NCBI GenBank assembly: GCA_047967505.1
Contig: CM106540.1
Strand: one strand, 5' to 3'
Length of the DNA: 64,000 bases
DNA from: Dipteris shenzhenensis
Lineage: Eukaryota > Polypodiophyta > Polypodiopsida > Gleicheniales
Shown: positions 19,909 to 31,049 of the stretch, one piece after another
How the letters are laid out: every line of letters starts with the position of its first letter
How positions within the stretch are numbered: position 1 is the stretch's first letter
Translations under genes and position numbers: made by a program
The notes under the pieces: generated by a model
The model's database searches: none
Told to the model about the DNA's origin: nothing
Seen by the model: only the letters and a program-made list of their open reading frames with translations

Positions 19909-20106
19909 ATGAAGACAAAGCCTCGCATGAAAGGGATTCATTGTGAGTTATGTGGGGAGTGTGGACACAGGAGAGAGAGATGCCTTAATGTTGAACTTCG
20001 GGTGATACGTCTCCGTGCTAATAAGGTTCAAAAGGCTTTGAAAGTGGTTGCTCTTAGGAAGAAGAATGCCAGTCAGATCCAGGGTAAGTTTTCTTTAGTA
20101 GAGTGA
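19909..20106 (+). CDS. Small CCHC zinc-knuckle ORF upstream of gag
   Basis: A 65-codon frame from ATG 19909 contains CELCGECGHRRERC, a perfect CX2CX4HX4C knuckle at about 19938-19980, followed by a basic helix-like tail (RLRANKVQKALKVVALRKK). It sits between the primer site and gag (gag ATG at 20189) and is the only undamaged ORF of the element. Ogre-type Tat elements are known to carry an extra ORF before gag, so an accessory product is possible. The knuckle suggests RNA binding. It could instead be a displaced piece of gag. Confidence 0.5.
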   Translation: MKTKPRMKGIHCELCGECGHRRERCLNVELRVIRLRANKVQKALKVVALRKKNASQIQGKFSLVE

Positions 20107-20188
20107 TTATTTTTGTTTTCTTCCCAGAAGAGGTTGGGTGGTATTTCTGGTTGGAAGTGTGTTTGAGATAAGTTAGTCAAGAGGAGAG

Positions 20189-21406
20189 ATGGCTCATGAA
20201 TTTCCTCGATTTCAGGGGCTGCCCAATGAAGACCCAGAGAGGTTTTTAGAGTGCTTGGAGTTCACAGCTCTTATTAAAGACAGGAATGCTCCAGAAGTCC
20301 TTCAAATTCTACCCTTTTGTCTATTGGGAGAAGCGAGAACTTGGCTGCAGACTTTCTCTGCAAGGATGAAGATGATTAGGGTGCTCACAGAAACCCGACT
20401 TATCGAGAGGTGAGGACAGCTTTCCTGGACAGGTTTATGTGTGTTAGAGATCCTGATGGCATTTGGAGAGAGCTATGTTTATTGCAGCAACAGCCGACTC
20501 AGTTAGTGGATGAGTATGTCGGTAAGTTCACTGTGTTGTGGAATAAATGGCACGTGGCCTATTACCTGAAGTTCCTCCCAGAATCATAAAAAAGGATAGG
20601 TTTGTTGCTGGTCTGAAGCCAGAGATTAGGATAAAGATTGAATGTAAAGAGCTGGTCACTTATATGGATGCTCTCAGGGTAGCGAAAGGGAAAGACAGGA
20701 AGCAGATAAGATTGTCACAAATGATGCACGAGATGCCAATGGTTCAGCATGTGCCTGAAATTATCTCTCATGTGAAGCCAGAAATACGAAAGCCAGAAGT
20801 CAGGAGGGAGGAGAATATAAAAGAAGAAATTCATGAAATGTCAGAGCTTATGAAGAGTTTGAGTTTGAATTTGATGAACGGTAGGGGAAGAGGTAGATCA
20901 TCGGGTGGTTATGGCAGAGGCAGCATGCCTTCTTCAAATAATTCAGGCCCGTGGCAGGCGGACGAGGTCAAGGGTCATTTGCACCTTGTGTCCAGTGCTT
21001 TAATTGTGGAGAGTGGGGACATTACAGCACACACTGTGATAAGCCTCCTCGTGCTGGAGGTGATGTTTATCCATTGCCAACAGGGTTAAATAATAGGGTG
21101 AATGATCATAGTGTAGAAGTAACAGATGCAGGTCAGCCTAGTACCTCTGGAATCCATAAAGCCACTGCAAAAGAGAAAGGGAAAGGTAAGGCAGTTACAT
21201 TTGGCTTGTTGGAGTTGGAGGAAGTTAAAGATGTCATGCCATTAGGGAAGAGAGATAGAAAAGAGGAGGTTGGTCCGAGTGCAAAGAAGGGGAAGCAGTC
21301 TGAGGAGACAGAACTGCAGATTATCCCATGGAGAAGAAGCAGGGAGATTATGATTTGGTGGAAGATCTTTCAGCGAGGAAACCGGGCATTACATTTGCCC
21401 AAATGA
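20189..21406 (+). pseudogene. Gag of the Tat element
   Basis: Starts at ATG 20189 with a retrotransposon gag core (FPRFQGLPNEDPERFLE.., LLGEARTWLQTF) and continues through two frame changes (near 20395 and 20550) to LKPEIRIKIE, a Gly/Arg-rich linker and a knuckle CFNCGEWGHYSTHC at about 20996-21037. Gag packages element RNA into particles. Frames switch between 20547-21089 and 20951-21406, so it is broken. Confidence 0.8.
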
Positions 21407-22345
21407 TTGGTCTATGCCCAAAGCTTAAAAAAGAATGGAGGCAGGCTGTAAATCCAGCAAAGAGGAACTCTCATAAAGCTACAATTAAGCTGATGTCTGT
21501 CTCAGAATTGCCAGATCTTTTACCCGCTATAGAAGCCTGGCATAAAGGAAAGGGTTTTGGAGAAGCCTATATAGATGGGAGTGCACAGATTTGTGTGATT
21601 ACTCAAGCTTGTGTGGAGGACTGAAGATATCCCGCTCCTCTAGTTATCGCATCAGAATGGCAAACCACTCCAAGGTGAAGACTTTAGGGATAGTACCTGG
21701 CCTGGAGGTTGAGGCATTCAGTGTTTCATGTCGAGTGGATTGTCATGTGATGCCTGCAGGGTTGGGAGCCTATCCTTTGATTCTTGGAAGGCCGTGGTTG
21801 AGGAAGGTAGGTGCAATTCAGAATTGGCAGAAAGGAATCTTTTCTGTACATACATATGGGAAGAAATTGAATTTCGATATGGTAAGCAGGGCTGAAGTTT
21901 CAAATTCAGTAAGTGAAGAGGAAGAGAGAAAAGAAACCAGCAGTGAGAATGAGAGCTCGGTGACTTCAGAAAGTGATGAAGGAACAATAGCATTGGTGGA
22001 TTTGGTAGATGAGGATTCACAGGTGGATTTTGTGGGGGCAGCAGGGTTCGGTGAGAAAGAGGTGGATAGGTTTGAGGTTATCAAGGATTTAATGCAGCCC
22101 AAATGTTCTCAAGAATCAACCCAGGTGTTGATTGAGCAATCATTGAATCCTGATCTCAATGTTGAGGAGAAAGAAGAATATTTGAAGATGTTGCAGAAAT
22201 ACCCCAGTTTGTTTATCACCTCTTATGAGGAGATCGGGGGATTTAAAGGGAAGCCTCTGAGGATTGAGCTAAAGGAAGGTGCCAAACCTGTTTTTCAGAA
22301 AATAAGGAGATTAAGCCCAAATCAGAAAGATGTGCTAAAGGAAGA
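21328..22345 (+). pseudogene. Protease and N-terminal RT of the Tat element
   Basis: The protease core is AYIDGSAQICVIT at about 21565-21600 (Asp-Gly-Ser form of the active site) with ILGRPWLRK downstream at about 21780, separated by a frameshift near 21610. An acidic Ser/Glu-rich linker (21900-22060) leads into RT entry PLRIELKEGAKPVFQKIRRLSPNQKDVL. At 22346 the frame is interrupted by a 55-bp LINE end. Confidence 0.75.
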
Positions 22346-22400
22346 AAGAAAGAAAGAAAGAAAGTTTATTAAAGTCTTTGGAAGACCGATGGGTCTATTA
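22346..22400 (-). mobile_element. Extremely truncated TTTC LINE, copy D (55 bp)
   Basis: On the minus strand the insert is ATAGACCCATCGGTCTTCC, a short AAAGACTTTAATAAAC link and (TTTC)n. This is only the last 40 bases of the family plus its tail. It splits the RT codons KEE and VDKLL, which rejoin in frame when it is removed. Flanking AAGA/AGA suggests a 3-4 base duplication. Confidence 0.85.
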
Positions 22401-24000
22401 AGAGGTAGATAAGCTTCTCAAGGCAGGAATAATTTATCCTGTAGTTCACTCTGATTGGATAAGTCCTGTGGTCATAGTGCCAAAAGGTGTGGACAAATGA
22501 AGAGTCTGTGTCGATTACAAGCCTTTGAATGCAGTGACAAAGAGAAACCACTATCCTCTGCCTTTTCTGGATGATATTCTTGATAAAGTGGCAGGTCATG
22601 AAATGTACAGCTTGTGTGACGGATATTCAGGGTACTTCCTAATAGCCATAGCCCAGGAAGATCAAATCAATACTACCTTCATTACCCCCTGGGGCTGTTT
22701 TTGTTATAGGAAAATGCCTTTTGGAGTTACCAATGGCCCCTCGCACTATCAGGAGGATTCAGATCTGATTTTATCACCTTTCCTGGATAAATTTTATAAA
22801 GTATTTATTGATGACATCTGTGTGTGCAGTGGAAGAAGGGAGCACTGTGGCAAGCTAGATCAGGTATTTTATGAGATTGATAATAATGGTGGTCAATTAA
22901 ATCCTAAGAGGACTCAGTTAGCTCAGACCAGCATTAAAATATTGGGGCATATTGTATCTGCGAATGGGATTGAGCCATATCCAGGTAAAGTAAAAGCTTT
23001 AGTTATGCTGTCCTCTCCTGAGAATACCAAGCAGTTGCATACCTTTCTCCAGAAGGTGAAGTATCTATCGAGATTTATTCATATGTTATCTCAGATTTTG
23101 TATCCTCTTCAGCAGGTGGTAAAATCTGAGCCTCTGAAATGGACGACAGAGAGTGAAGAGGTGTTTGAGGTAGTTAAGGAATCCTTGACTCATATTTCAA
23201 ATGTAAAGCCACCAGATTATTCCAGGACATTTTATGTGAATCCGTCTGTAGGACCAGATGCTATTGGTGCTATTCTTTTGCAGCAGGGAGAGGGTTCCAG
23301 ATATATGAGGCAAGTCTATTATGCCAGCAGGGTGAAGAGTGAAGTAGAAAGGAAGTATTCAGCGGCTGAATTGGTCCTGCCTAGCCTCTTGTATGCCTGT
23401 AGGAGATTTCGGTCTTATCTATTGTCCAGGCCTTTTGTGGTTCTCACCTCATGTTCACTACTGTCTCATATGTTGAATAGTACAAACATCTCCAGGAGCA
23501 TGATTAAATGGATAGTAGAGTTACACGAGTACTCTTTTACCTTCTTGGTTGAGAACTCTACCAGAGCTTCCTTAGCTGATCTCCTCACCTATAAGGGAGG
23601 ACCTATTTTACTTGAAGATGTGAAGAACACTAACATGAATGAAGAAAAAGTACTAGAGGATGCATTTGTTTTACACTTTGATGGATCTTACAAAAAAAGT
23701 TTAAATAAAAGTATAGGAGGAATTGTCATTTATGATCCTGGAGGAAAGGAGATTCGGAAAATGGGAATTCAGCTCGAAGCCAGCAGTAATAATGAAGCTG
23801 AATATGCAGCCCTCTTCGAAGGTTTGAAAGTATGCATTAGTCTGGGTATAAAGAGACTTATGATTAAGGGAGATGCTTTGTTGGTTGTGAAGCAAATTTT
23901 AGGTGTCTGGAAGGTTAAGCATGTTCATTTGAAGAGATGGATAAGCGCGGTGAAGAAACTGTTAAATCAATTGGATGCCTCGAAAGAGGTAAGAATGTAA
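22401..24000 (+). pseudogene. RT, RNase H and archaeal-type RNase H of the Tat element
   Basis: RT continues with VDKLLKAGIIYPV, a TGA at 22498-22500 where Trp is expected, VCVDYKPLN, the first Asp block LCDGYSGY, MPFGVTNGP and the FIDDI box (about 22806). The frame 22525-24000 is then open for 491 codons. RNase H (about 23230-23420) is worn: its first catalytic Asp region reads FYVNPSVG. A second RNase H of archaeal type follows at about 23670-23960: LHFDGSYKK, GGIVIYDPGG, SSNNEAEYAAL, LMIKGDALLVVKQ, with all four acidic positions visible. The second domain defines the Tat lineage and is better preserved than the first. Confidence 0.85.
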
Positions 24001-25435
24001 ATGCACATGATGCTGCGCAGGAAATTACAGCAGCTTATGTTGATGCAGTAGGAGTGCAGGAGCCCTTATACAAAGGAAGGGAGACACTAACTTGTGAGGA
24101 AAGCTTCCTGTTAACTGGTAAAGTGCCTAAAGAAGTTCCGAAACAAAGAAAATACAGATTTATTAAAAGCTGTACTTATTATTGTCTGATAGATAATGTT
24201 CTTTACATGAAAGGGGCTAATCTGGTGCTCAGAAGAATTCCCTCGCATGAGGAAGTTTTTCATATTCTACAAGCTAATCATGAGGGAGTATGTGGAGGAC
24301 ATTTTGCTTTCAAAATCATGCTAAGGAAAATACTTACAGAAGGGTATGTGTGGCCATCCCTCCAGAGAGACATAAGACATTGGTGCAGGTCATGCCTACA
24401 GTGTCAGCAGATGAGTAAGAGGATCTTACATCCAGAACTCAAAAATATCATGCTTGCTTATAATATTTTTGAGAAATGGGGAATAGATGCCATCGGTCCT
24501 CTACCCATGACAGCCAGGGGAAATTGTTATGTGCTGACAGCTGTGGATTATTTAACGAGATGGGTTGAAGCACGAGCAGTACAGGCTATCGATGCGAAAT
24601 CTGTATGTAAATTTGTGTATGAGGATATTTGTTGTAGATTTGGTGTGCCACTGGAGTTGCTTTTTGATAGAGGTCCAAGTTTCACAAGGGAACTGATGGA
24701 TTTATTATGTGGAAAGCTGAAGATTAAACACAGACATGCAAGTCCCTATTATCCCCAATGTAATTGGATGAATGAATTTAATGGTGTGTGTACTAATATC
24801 ATGGGAAAGATCATGAGAACACATGAGAAGGAGTGGGACATTGCTTTGCACTGGGCTTTATGGGCTTACAGAGTTGCAGTAAAAGAAGGCACCCAGTTTT
24901 CACCATTTCGTCTTGTTTACGGGAAAGAAGCTCTATTACCGTTGGAAGTAAAAATTCCTGCATTACATATGTTAATGAAGATAAACGAGGATTCAAATTC
25001 TACTTCCAGAACCGGTTATTGGATTTGCAGGAAGCACAACTAGATAGACAAAAGGCGGTGGAACATTATGCTTTAATTCAAGAGGAGAATCAGAAGAGAG
25101 CAAACAGGAAATTCAGGGATAAGAAAATCAAGGAGGGTGATCTAGTTTTGCGATACAACAGTAGTCTGGATTCTACCTTCAAGAAGAAATTTGTGACCAA
25201 ATGGGATGGACCTTTTCATGTGACGAAGAAATTCAAAAATGGCTCATATCAACTTGAGAACTTGGATAGTCAGCAGCATAAGAATAGAGTCAATGGCTTT
25301 AGACTAAAGAAATACTTTCATAGCGTCATGAGTTGTGGACCTACTGTGATGAAACCAAACAAGCCGGAAGACCTCATGGATGAGGATATCTCTGAAGACA
25401 TGCAAATCTTATATACCTCTATTTGCAAGACATGA
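23937..25435 (+). pseudogene. Integrase of the Tat element
   Basis: HHCC finger (NHEGVCGGH .. CRSCLQC, about 24270-24405), catalytic core with WGIDAIGPLP (first Asp), LFDRGPSF (second Asp) and NWMNEFNG (Glu), then a C-terminal domain with KEGDLVLRY, KWDGPFHV and NRVNGFRLKKYF. A frameshift near 25000 separates the core (23937-25043) from the C terminus (ending TGA 25433-25435). There is no chromodomain, as expected of Tat. Confidence 0.85.
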
Positions 25436-25448
25436 ATGTCTGCAGACT

Positions 25449-25463
25449 TGGGGATGGGCAAAA
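25449..25463 (+). promoter_or_regulatory. Polypurine tract of the Tat element
   Basis: GGGGATGGGCAAAA lies directly before the 3' LTR at 25464. It would prime plus-strand DNA synthesis. Confidence 0.7.
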
Positions 25464-27375
25464 TGATAGGACAAAACCTGTATCAAGTTTTTGGGCACTG
25501 TATATAGCTGCGGGTAGGTACATAGTTGTACACATCTAGGGTAGGTGTGGGCTTTTGCCATTTGTGGATTTTTCTTTCACAAGCATGATGGACTAATGTA
25601 TAGTTTTTTGAGCAATAAAGTATGTTTTGCAGGGACTTCATGGTAAATCATGAAATGCAATGTGTTTGTACCAGACTTCCAGAGCAACGGTGTCCAGTGT
25701 GTGTGGTCAAGTGAAATGTTTTTGGGGTCATGTAAAGTCAAGTCATGAAGGGTTTTTTTATATTTTCCTAAATGTGCACTTGCATGTTACGGGAATTTGA
25801 CATGTTTTGGTGCCCATGTCAAGGGGCTTTTCATGTGTGTGTACGGGGGTGCATGCAAGCTTTAATGTGCATGCTAATGTGTGTGGGAATTGTGTGACTA
25901 AAGGTCCAAAATGTGCATTTAATGTGCCTTGGGGGGATATTTGCATTTTGTAAATGGGAGAGTGGTAAAATGTCATTGATGAGGTGGCAAATTAGGCTGA
26001 GGTGGCTGGACTGATTGGGAAGGCATCTTGCACATACAAGGTGGCTACGTGAAAGGATGAAGCGGAGCTTCTGGACTGTGAGCTGGAGCTACGTGAAGAT
26101 GGTGGCTGGGAGTTGATCGGGGACACTGGAAGGATCTTACGTTGCACTTGATGAAGGCTTCTTGAAGAGTTGGGGGGAACGACCAGATCGATGGCAGAGG
26201 CTCGTAGTGGAACGGAGGTTGTGTGAGAACAGGAAAAACCTGTGCGTGAGGAAGGTGAGTGACGGGCTTTGGAAATGGGAGCTTCTCCGACTACGGGAGT
26301 CCATGAGTCCCATGGCTTGTGTGATGACGGGAGGTTTCCTCTGTTGGATACCTTCACGTAAAGGTGGAAGAATGAAGTACGTAAGATCTACTGAAAGTGT
26401 CGACAACGGCTGCTTTTGAGAGGCTGGAATACACTGTCTGTGGAGATCGTGTGCACCAGGTCCAGGGGAGAAGCTGCTGTGACGATGGAGTTCCTGATAC
26501 AAGATAGTTGATCGTTAGTTGCATGTGAGCTAGAAGCTTGTTCGGAGAGTGCAAGCTTGTAAGTGACGAACGAGTCACTCACTGTTGCTTTGGCTGGAGT
26601 TCTTGATACGGGCCAGGATCATCACGCTAAGGAGGGCATGTGATTAGAGGTTAGGCTGCCGTATTTGAAGAGAGCTATGGATGCTGAGGCTTGATGACAG
26701 AGAAGGCAATACTGTGGCGTCGCTACTATGCAGGCGTGAAGGAGAAGAGAGATGTAGGTGCTCTGTGAGCAAGTACAGGAGCTGTGAGGCAGTTACCTTT
26801 GCATGGAGGACCTTGGGCGACAGGGAAGGTGATGTTGTGGTGCTATCTTGATCATATGCCAAGCTACGAGCTGCCTACTCTTGTTGGGAGCCTAAGAGAC
26901 GGGCTGTTTGCTTTTGCTGGAGTCTTGGGGTGCTTGGCTGTGAATCTCGACTACAAATTTGGAGTAGACAGATCCTGAATGCTCCGTGATGATAAGAGAG
27001 GCCGTGTTGCTAGTTTTCTCCACATGAAGGAGATGTTGTGGTGCAGTTATGACTATGTGAAGAGTTACGAGCTGTTGTCCTTGATGGAAGCTTAGGAGTT
27101 TTGGCTGTGGGTTCATAGTATTTTGAGGCTGACTGTTCTCTGATTTTTGGGGGGAAGTTCAGTTCTAAGTTTATCTGCTTCGGGCTGTGTAGTCTTTTGG
27201 CTCTCTTTGAGTCTGTGTGATCCATGTTCAGTCAGTTTTTTGATACATACTCTGGAATGTGGTTCATAAGCTCATCATCTACGAGCCCACATTGTAGCTG
27301 ATCCCAATGAAGTCTCAGCTATCTGACGTGGTGAAGTACATAATTCCTGGTTGTCTTTCCTTTTTTTCCTTATCA
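25464..27375 (+). repeat. 3' LTR of the Tat element (1912 bp)
   Basis: Same order and ends as the 5' LTR (TGATAGG..TTATCA). It lacks a 32-base stretch found near 19618-19650 in the 5' copy. ACGT follows at 27376. Confidence 0.9.
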
Positions 27376-28075
27376 ACGTGTGTGAGTTACAGATGGGAAT
27401 CCAAATTTGGACCTTCAGCTATAAGAAAAAAGACCAGTTTTTGATGATAGTGGAGCTTGCAACAATGGACATGACAAAAAAGCTTTATGATTCTGCATCT
27501 TCAATTTCATTACTTGTCATGACATGTATTAGTATAAGGATACGATTTTGATCTACCACTATGTGCTATTGAGATATATGATGTATTGGTCAAGGATAAA
27601 GTTTAAAGCTTGGCACCCATTTGATAGTCCCAGGATACTCCCAGCATATTTTTGAACTAATTGATAGGGAAATAGCCCCGAAACAGTGAGACCATTAGAA
27701 TATCCCTCTCCTTTTGGCCTTTTGGCTTTAGTTTTATAGGTTTTACCAGAGAAGCAATGATTGGTAGTAATGGGTAGAAATATGCATTGTGCATGCTATG
27801 ATTAATTGGATCAGCAGCATTTTATAAACAATTGTGTTCAAGCATGACTCCTCTTGTTAAGAATACAATGTTTTTTGCCTCATTTTGCCTACCTCGACTA
27901 GCCTAACTCACAGTGGGGGAGGAGCAATCATACACACCAGAGCCAAATTTGAAAAAGATAGTCCTTAACTTGGATTGAGAGTGCTGCGACCAAGGTTTTT
28001 GGGGTCCTAGGAATTTCTAATGCATGCTGGTCAAGACTAATGCATCAGCACTGATAGTTTTTCCGATCAAGGCCG
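27376..28075. other. Flank between two elements, no gene identified
   Basis: AT-rich sequence of about 700 bases. A 66-codon frame at 27351-27551 overlaps the LTR end and has no motif. Nothing else is supported. Confidence 0.5.
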
Positions 28076-28340
28076 AAAAGAAAGAAAGAAAGGAAGTTTA
28101 TTAATGTCTACGAAAGACCAAAGGGTATATGAGATTGAAAAAAAACGGATACAATAAAAGCTAAGGGTGGGACTACTAAATGGCCATACCCAAGGGTCAT
28201 CACACTATCGTAGCGAGCGAAACCCAAAAGGAAAAAAAACACCAAGGAGAATCCCCTAGCCGCCTACCAATCACTTAACTGTTTATCCAAGTGGCTAGAC
28301 CTATGTATGTTGTCTGTGGGGCCAGCACCACTAAAAGATT
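28076..28340 (-). mobile_element. TTTC-tailed LINE, copy E, 3' part (continues at 36028)
   Basis: The minus strand ends ATATACCCTTTGGTCTTTCG, then TAGACATTAATAAAC and TTTC repeats (plus AAAG at 28076-28093). The chromovirus at 28341-36022 interrupts it. The other side should begin at 36028, directly after the AGATT duplication. Its 5' limit is unknown. Confidence 0.65.
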
Positions 28341-28802
28341 CGTTACGCTCTAGCCGAGGTAGCATGACCTCGGAAGAATTAGTCGACATTTCCCTTTAAG
28401 GATCTATGTTTGTAATATATTTGTTTGCGCTTCATGTAAATGATCGAGAGGGAATTAATGTCAAGGTCCTAAGTGAGGGCTGATAGCACCAGACTAGGTG
28501 GATCTAAGGCTAAGGGCCTAATGCAAGAAATGTGCCTAGGGGCAAAGGAAATTTAAAGTATCCCAAGAGAGGGGTGAAAAGATGCATTAGGAAGGCCCTA
28601 TGATGATGACATGTGGCATCTAGATCCATCTAGGGAGATGGGGCATGTTGGAGTTAGTGAGAGAAAGGAGAATGGCTTTTTTACATGATTTTTGATTCGG
28701 ATTTCTCTGTCAGCTCTCATGCTCTAACAGGAATTGGCTGGGAGGATACTCGTGGTGCTACTCCCGTGACTCTGTCGTAGTTAGTAAGGAATGTACTTAA
28801 CA
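28341..28802 (+). repeat. 5' LTR of chromovirus
   Basis: Ends CTTAACA. Its first base is C where the 3' LTR has T, so the TG start has mutated to CG. It contains the promoter of the element; no clear TATA box was seen. Confidence 0.95.
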
Positions 28803-28804
28803 TT

Positions 28805-28817
28805 TGGTATCAGAGCC
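28805..28817 (+). promoter_or_regulatory. Primer-binding site (initiator-Met tRNA) of chromovirus
   Basis: TGGTATCAGAGCC, two bases after the LTR, matches the 3' end complement of plant initiator-Met tRNA. Confidence 0.9.
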
Positions 28818-29828
28818 CAGGCTAGGAAGTCGCGTATGAAGGAGGTGCAGGTAAGAGACGGGATCTGTGTGAGCGCACGCTACTGGCGAGGACAGCGTAA
28901 TCTGAAGCGATACCAAGAGAGGGGATCTGGTAATCAGACGATACGTGATCGACGAATCTTGGAGGTGTTGTTGCCCATGAACTGACGGAACTCTGATTCA
29001 AGGATCTAGGTGATTGGACGGGACATGAAGTGCATGATGACGAACGACATGTCTGTTCGGTGGTCCTCCCGCGTTGGCTAGCGGGAGCTTGCGGTGTGTT
29101 AGGTGACTGTTCGTAATATTTGCTCGCGCTTAACAGGAGCTCGTATTACGGGAGACCTTCGAAGCGATACCTTGATTGGGCGACGCACGGGATCTGGGAG
29201 CCTGTGAAAATAGACGACAGGTTGACGATCGCTATTTGTTTCGTCACATCTCCCGCTCTCTAGCGCTGGCCCGTAATAGATTTCGACCTGCTTCCCAACG
29301 GACTCACAGTCATAGCCTTCTAAGGCCACGCAAACAGCTTGTAGGCTGAGACAGATTCCAAACAGAGAGCTATGCCCAGAGGAAAAAAAAAGAAGAGCGC
29401 ATCATTTGTTTGTGGAGCTGAGGCGTGTATACAGCCTGTTTCATTTGGTATCACAGGGGTATCAAATCGAGAGGCAGGAGCGAGCAAGACCAGGGAGCAT
29501 CAATTTTTCCTTTATTATAAAATTTCAGTTTTTAGTGTACAGCTTATTATTTCTGTACAGCAGAGTTTGCAATTTACTATGCCTGTGTATGTGCCTGTGT
29601 GCTTCAGTCAGAGTTAGTTTGCAGGCATTTCCCTAGTATAGGGAAAGGCGGGATTTGGACATATGCATGTGTCAAATGCCTAGTTAGTGTGAAGCTGGGA
29701 TTGCAGGTATTCCCTAGTATAGGGAATTGTGTCAAAGTGCCAGTACCCTGAATTTTGTTAGTCTGTAAATACAGTATTCTAGCGGTGTTTATAAAAATTA
29801 AAAAAAAAGCAAAACACCCATTGACCTG
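28818..29828 (+). other. Chromovirus leader, with twin palindromes
   Basis: About 1 kb without gag motifs. The 17-base palindrome TTCCCTAGTATAGGGAA (7-bp arms, GTA loop) occurs twice, at 29629-29645 and 29710-29726, within a looser 80-base direct repeat. It may be an RNA hairpin pair used in packaging or dimerisation, but that is inference. Confidence 0.6.
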
Positions 29829-31016
29829 ATGGAAGCAGAAGAAGGGGCTTCCAGGAGGAACCCTGGTGAGTTAGGAGTCCGGCCAACCCAGCACGTGTCG
29901 CGCCCAGTAACTCACACCTTATCTAGCGGGATTGCATTACTTGAGGATGCCTTGCAACAGTTATTAGCACAACAGTTACAAGCCAATGCAGGGCAGTCTG
30001 AACTTAGAAGAGTGATACACAGTATGTCTGCCACACCTTCTCAAGATGAGAAGGGAAAGGCTCCGATGGAACCCGAGTCTAGTGTCCATACGGTCGAGCC
30101 TAGGAAGGCTAAAGTACCTAATATTGCCAATTATAGGCCGGAAAAGTATTCTGGTCGGATGAATGACCGTAGTTCTAATGTCATTGAGACCTAGTTACAC
30201 AAATGGGACGAGGCGTTCGCCATTTGTGAAATCAGAAATGATATCAAGAAGATCCGCGAGGCCACCCACATGTTTAGTGAGGCAGCGGATCGGTGGTGGA
30301 TTAAACAACAAAAAGATGGTATTGCATCCACTACCTGGGAGGGGTTTAAATGAGAATTCAGAAAACACTTCTTACCTCCTGACGAAGCATCCCGAGCTTG
30401 GGATCAATATAGAAACCTTCGTCAGAGAAATTTGTCAGTGGCAGAATACACTGATAAGTTTCGAGAGAGCGTAATGAAGGTTGATGAACCCCTACCTCAA
30501 TCAATCCAAGTGAAAGATTGCATATTTGGATTGAATGATCGGATTAAAATGGAAGTTCGGGCTAAGTATGCGAACACGTTGGATGATGCAATAGCCATAG
30601 CCCTGAACTATGAAGATGCCAAGGGCAGCAAGCCAAGTGGGTTTGCGCAGGTCGGAACCCAGTATGGGTACCAGAGGAAATCTGGGTTTAAGAAGAGGTG
30701 GATTAGTAAAGGGAGTGGTTCTCAGCCGAGTGGTCAAGCCAAGCAGGCAAAACCAGCTGAAACTCCTAAATCAAGTACCACCATTGGAGTGAAGAGAAAA
30801 GTAACGCCAATGGCAGCCCGGGCTTGGTCTAAGTCTCCCTTAAACCCAGAGCAAAGAGAAAAAGCGAGGAGAGAAGGCTTGTGTTTTGGTTGCCTTCAGC
30901 CTCATCAGTGGAAGGATTGTCCACGGAATAAGGATCGTCGAATGGCTGAGATGGTAGTCTCAAAATGCGACGTGGAAATGGAGAGAAGTCCCAGAGCGGA
31001 ACAGATACAGATTTAG
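29829..31016 (+). pseudogene. Gag of chromovirus
   Basis: A single frame runs from ATG 29829 through two internal stops (TAG 30192-30194, TGA near 30349) to TAG 31014-31016. It shows the gag core (YRPEKYSGRM, ADRWWIKQQ, WEGFK.EFRKHFLP, YRNLRQRNLSVAEYTDKF) and a knuckle CFGCLQPHQWKDC at about 30882-30920, which has three rather than four residues before the His. The pol frame follows without shift after the last TAG. Confidence 0.85.
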
Positions 31017-31049
31017 CTAGCGGGATCTTCTCAGAGGTCAGTACCTTGT

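Larger units (their letters stand above)
17838..27375 (+). mobile_element. Tat-lineage Ty3/gypsy retrotransposon, complete 9.5 kb
   Basis: Two direct LTRs of about 1.9 kb (TGATAGG..TTATCA) bracket a primer site, an extra CCHC ORF, gag, protease, RT, RNase H, an archaeal-type second RNase H, integrase and a polypurine tract. The second RNase H before integrase is the hallmark of the Tat clade (Ogre/Retand/Tat). The flanks share ACGT, four of an expected five bases of target duplication. LTRs differ by roughly 4-5 percent over the first 370 bp by eye, plus one 32-bp indel, so it is older than the chromovirus at 28341. All ORFs carry frameshifts or stops. Confidence 0.9.

Noticed and set aside
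28805-28817. tRNA gene
   Set aside because: The TGGTATCAGAGCC words (also 36724, 49715, 55161) are only primer-binding sites beside LTRs; no cloverleaf is present.
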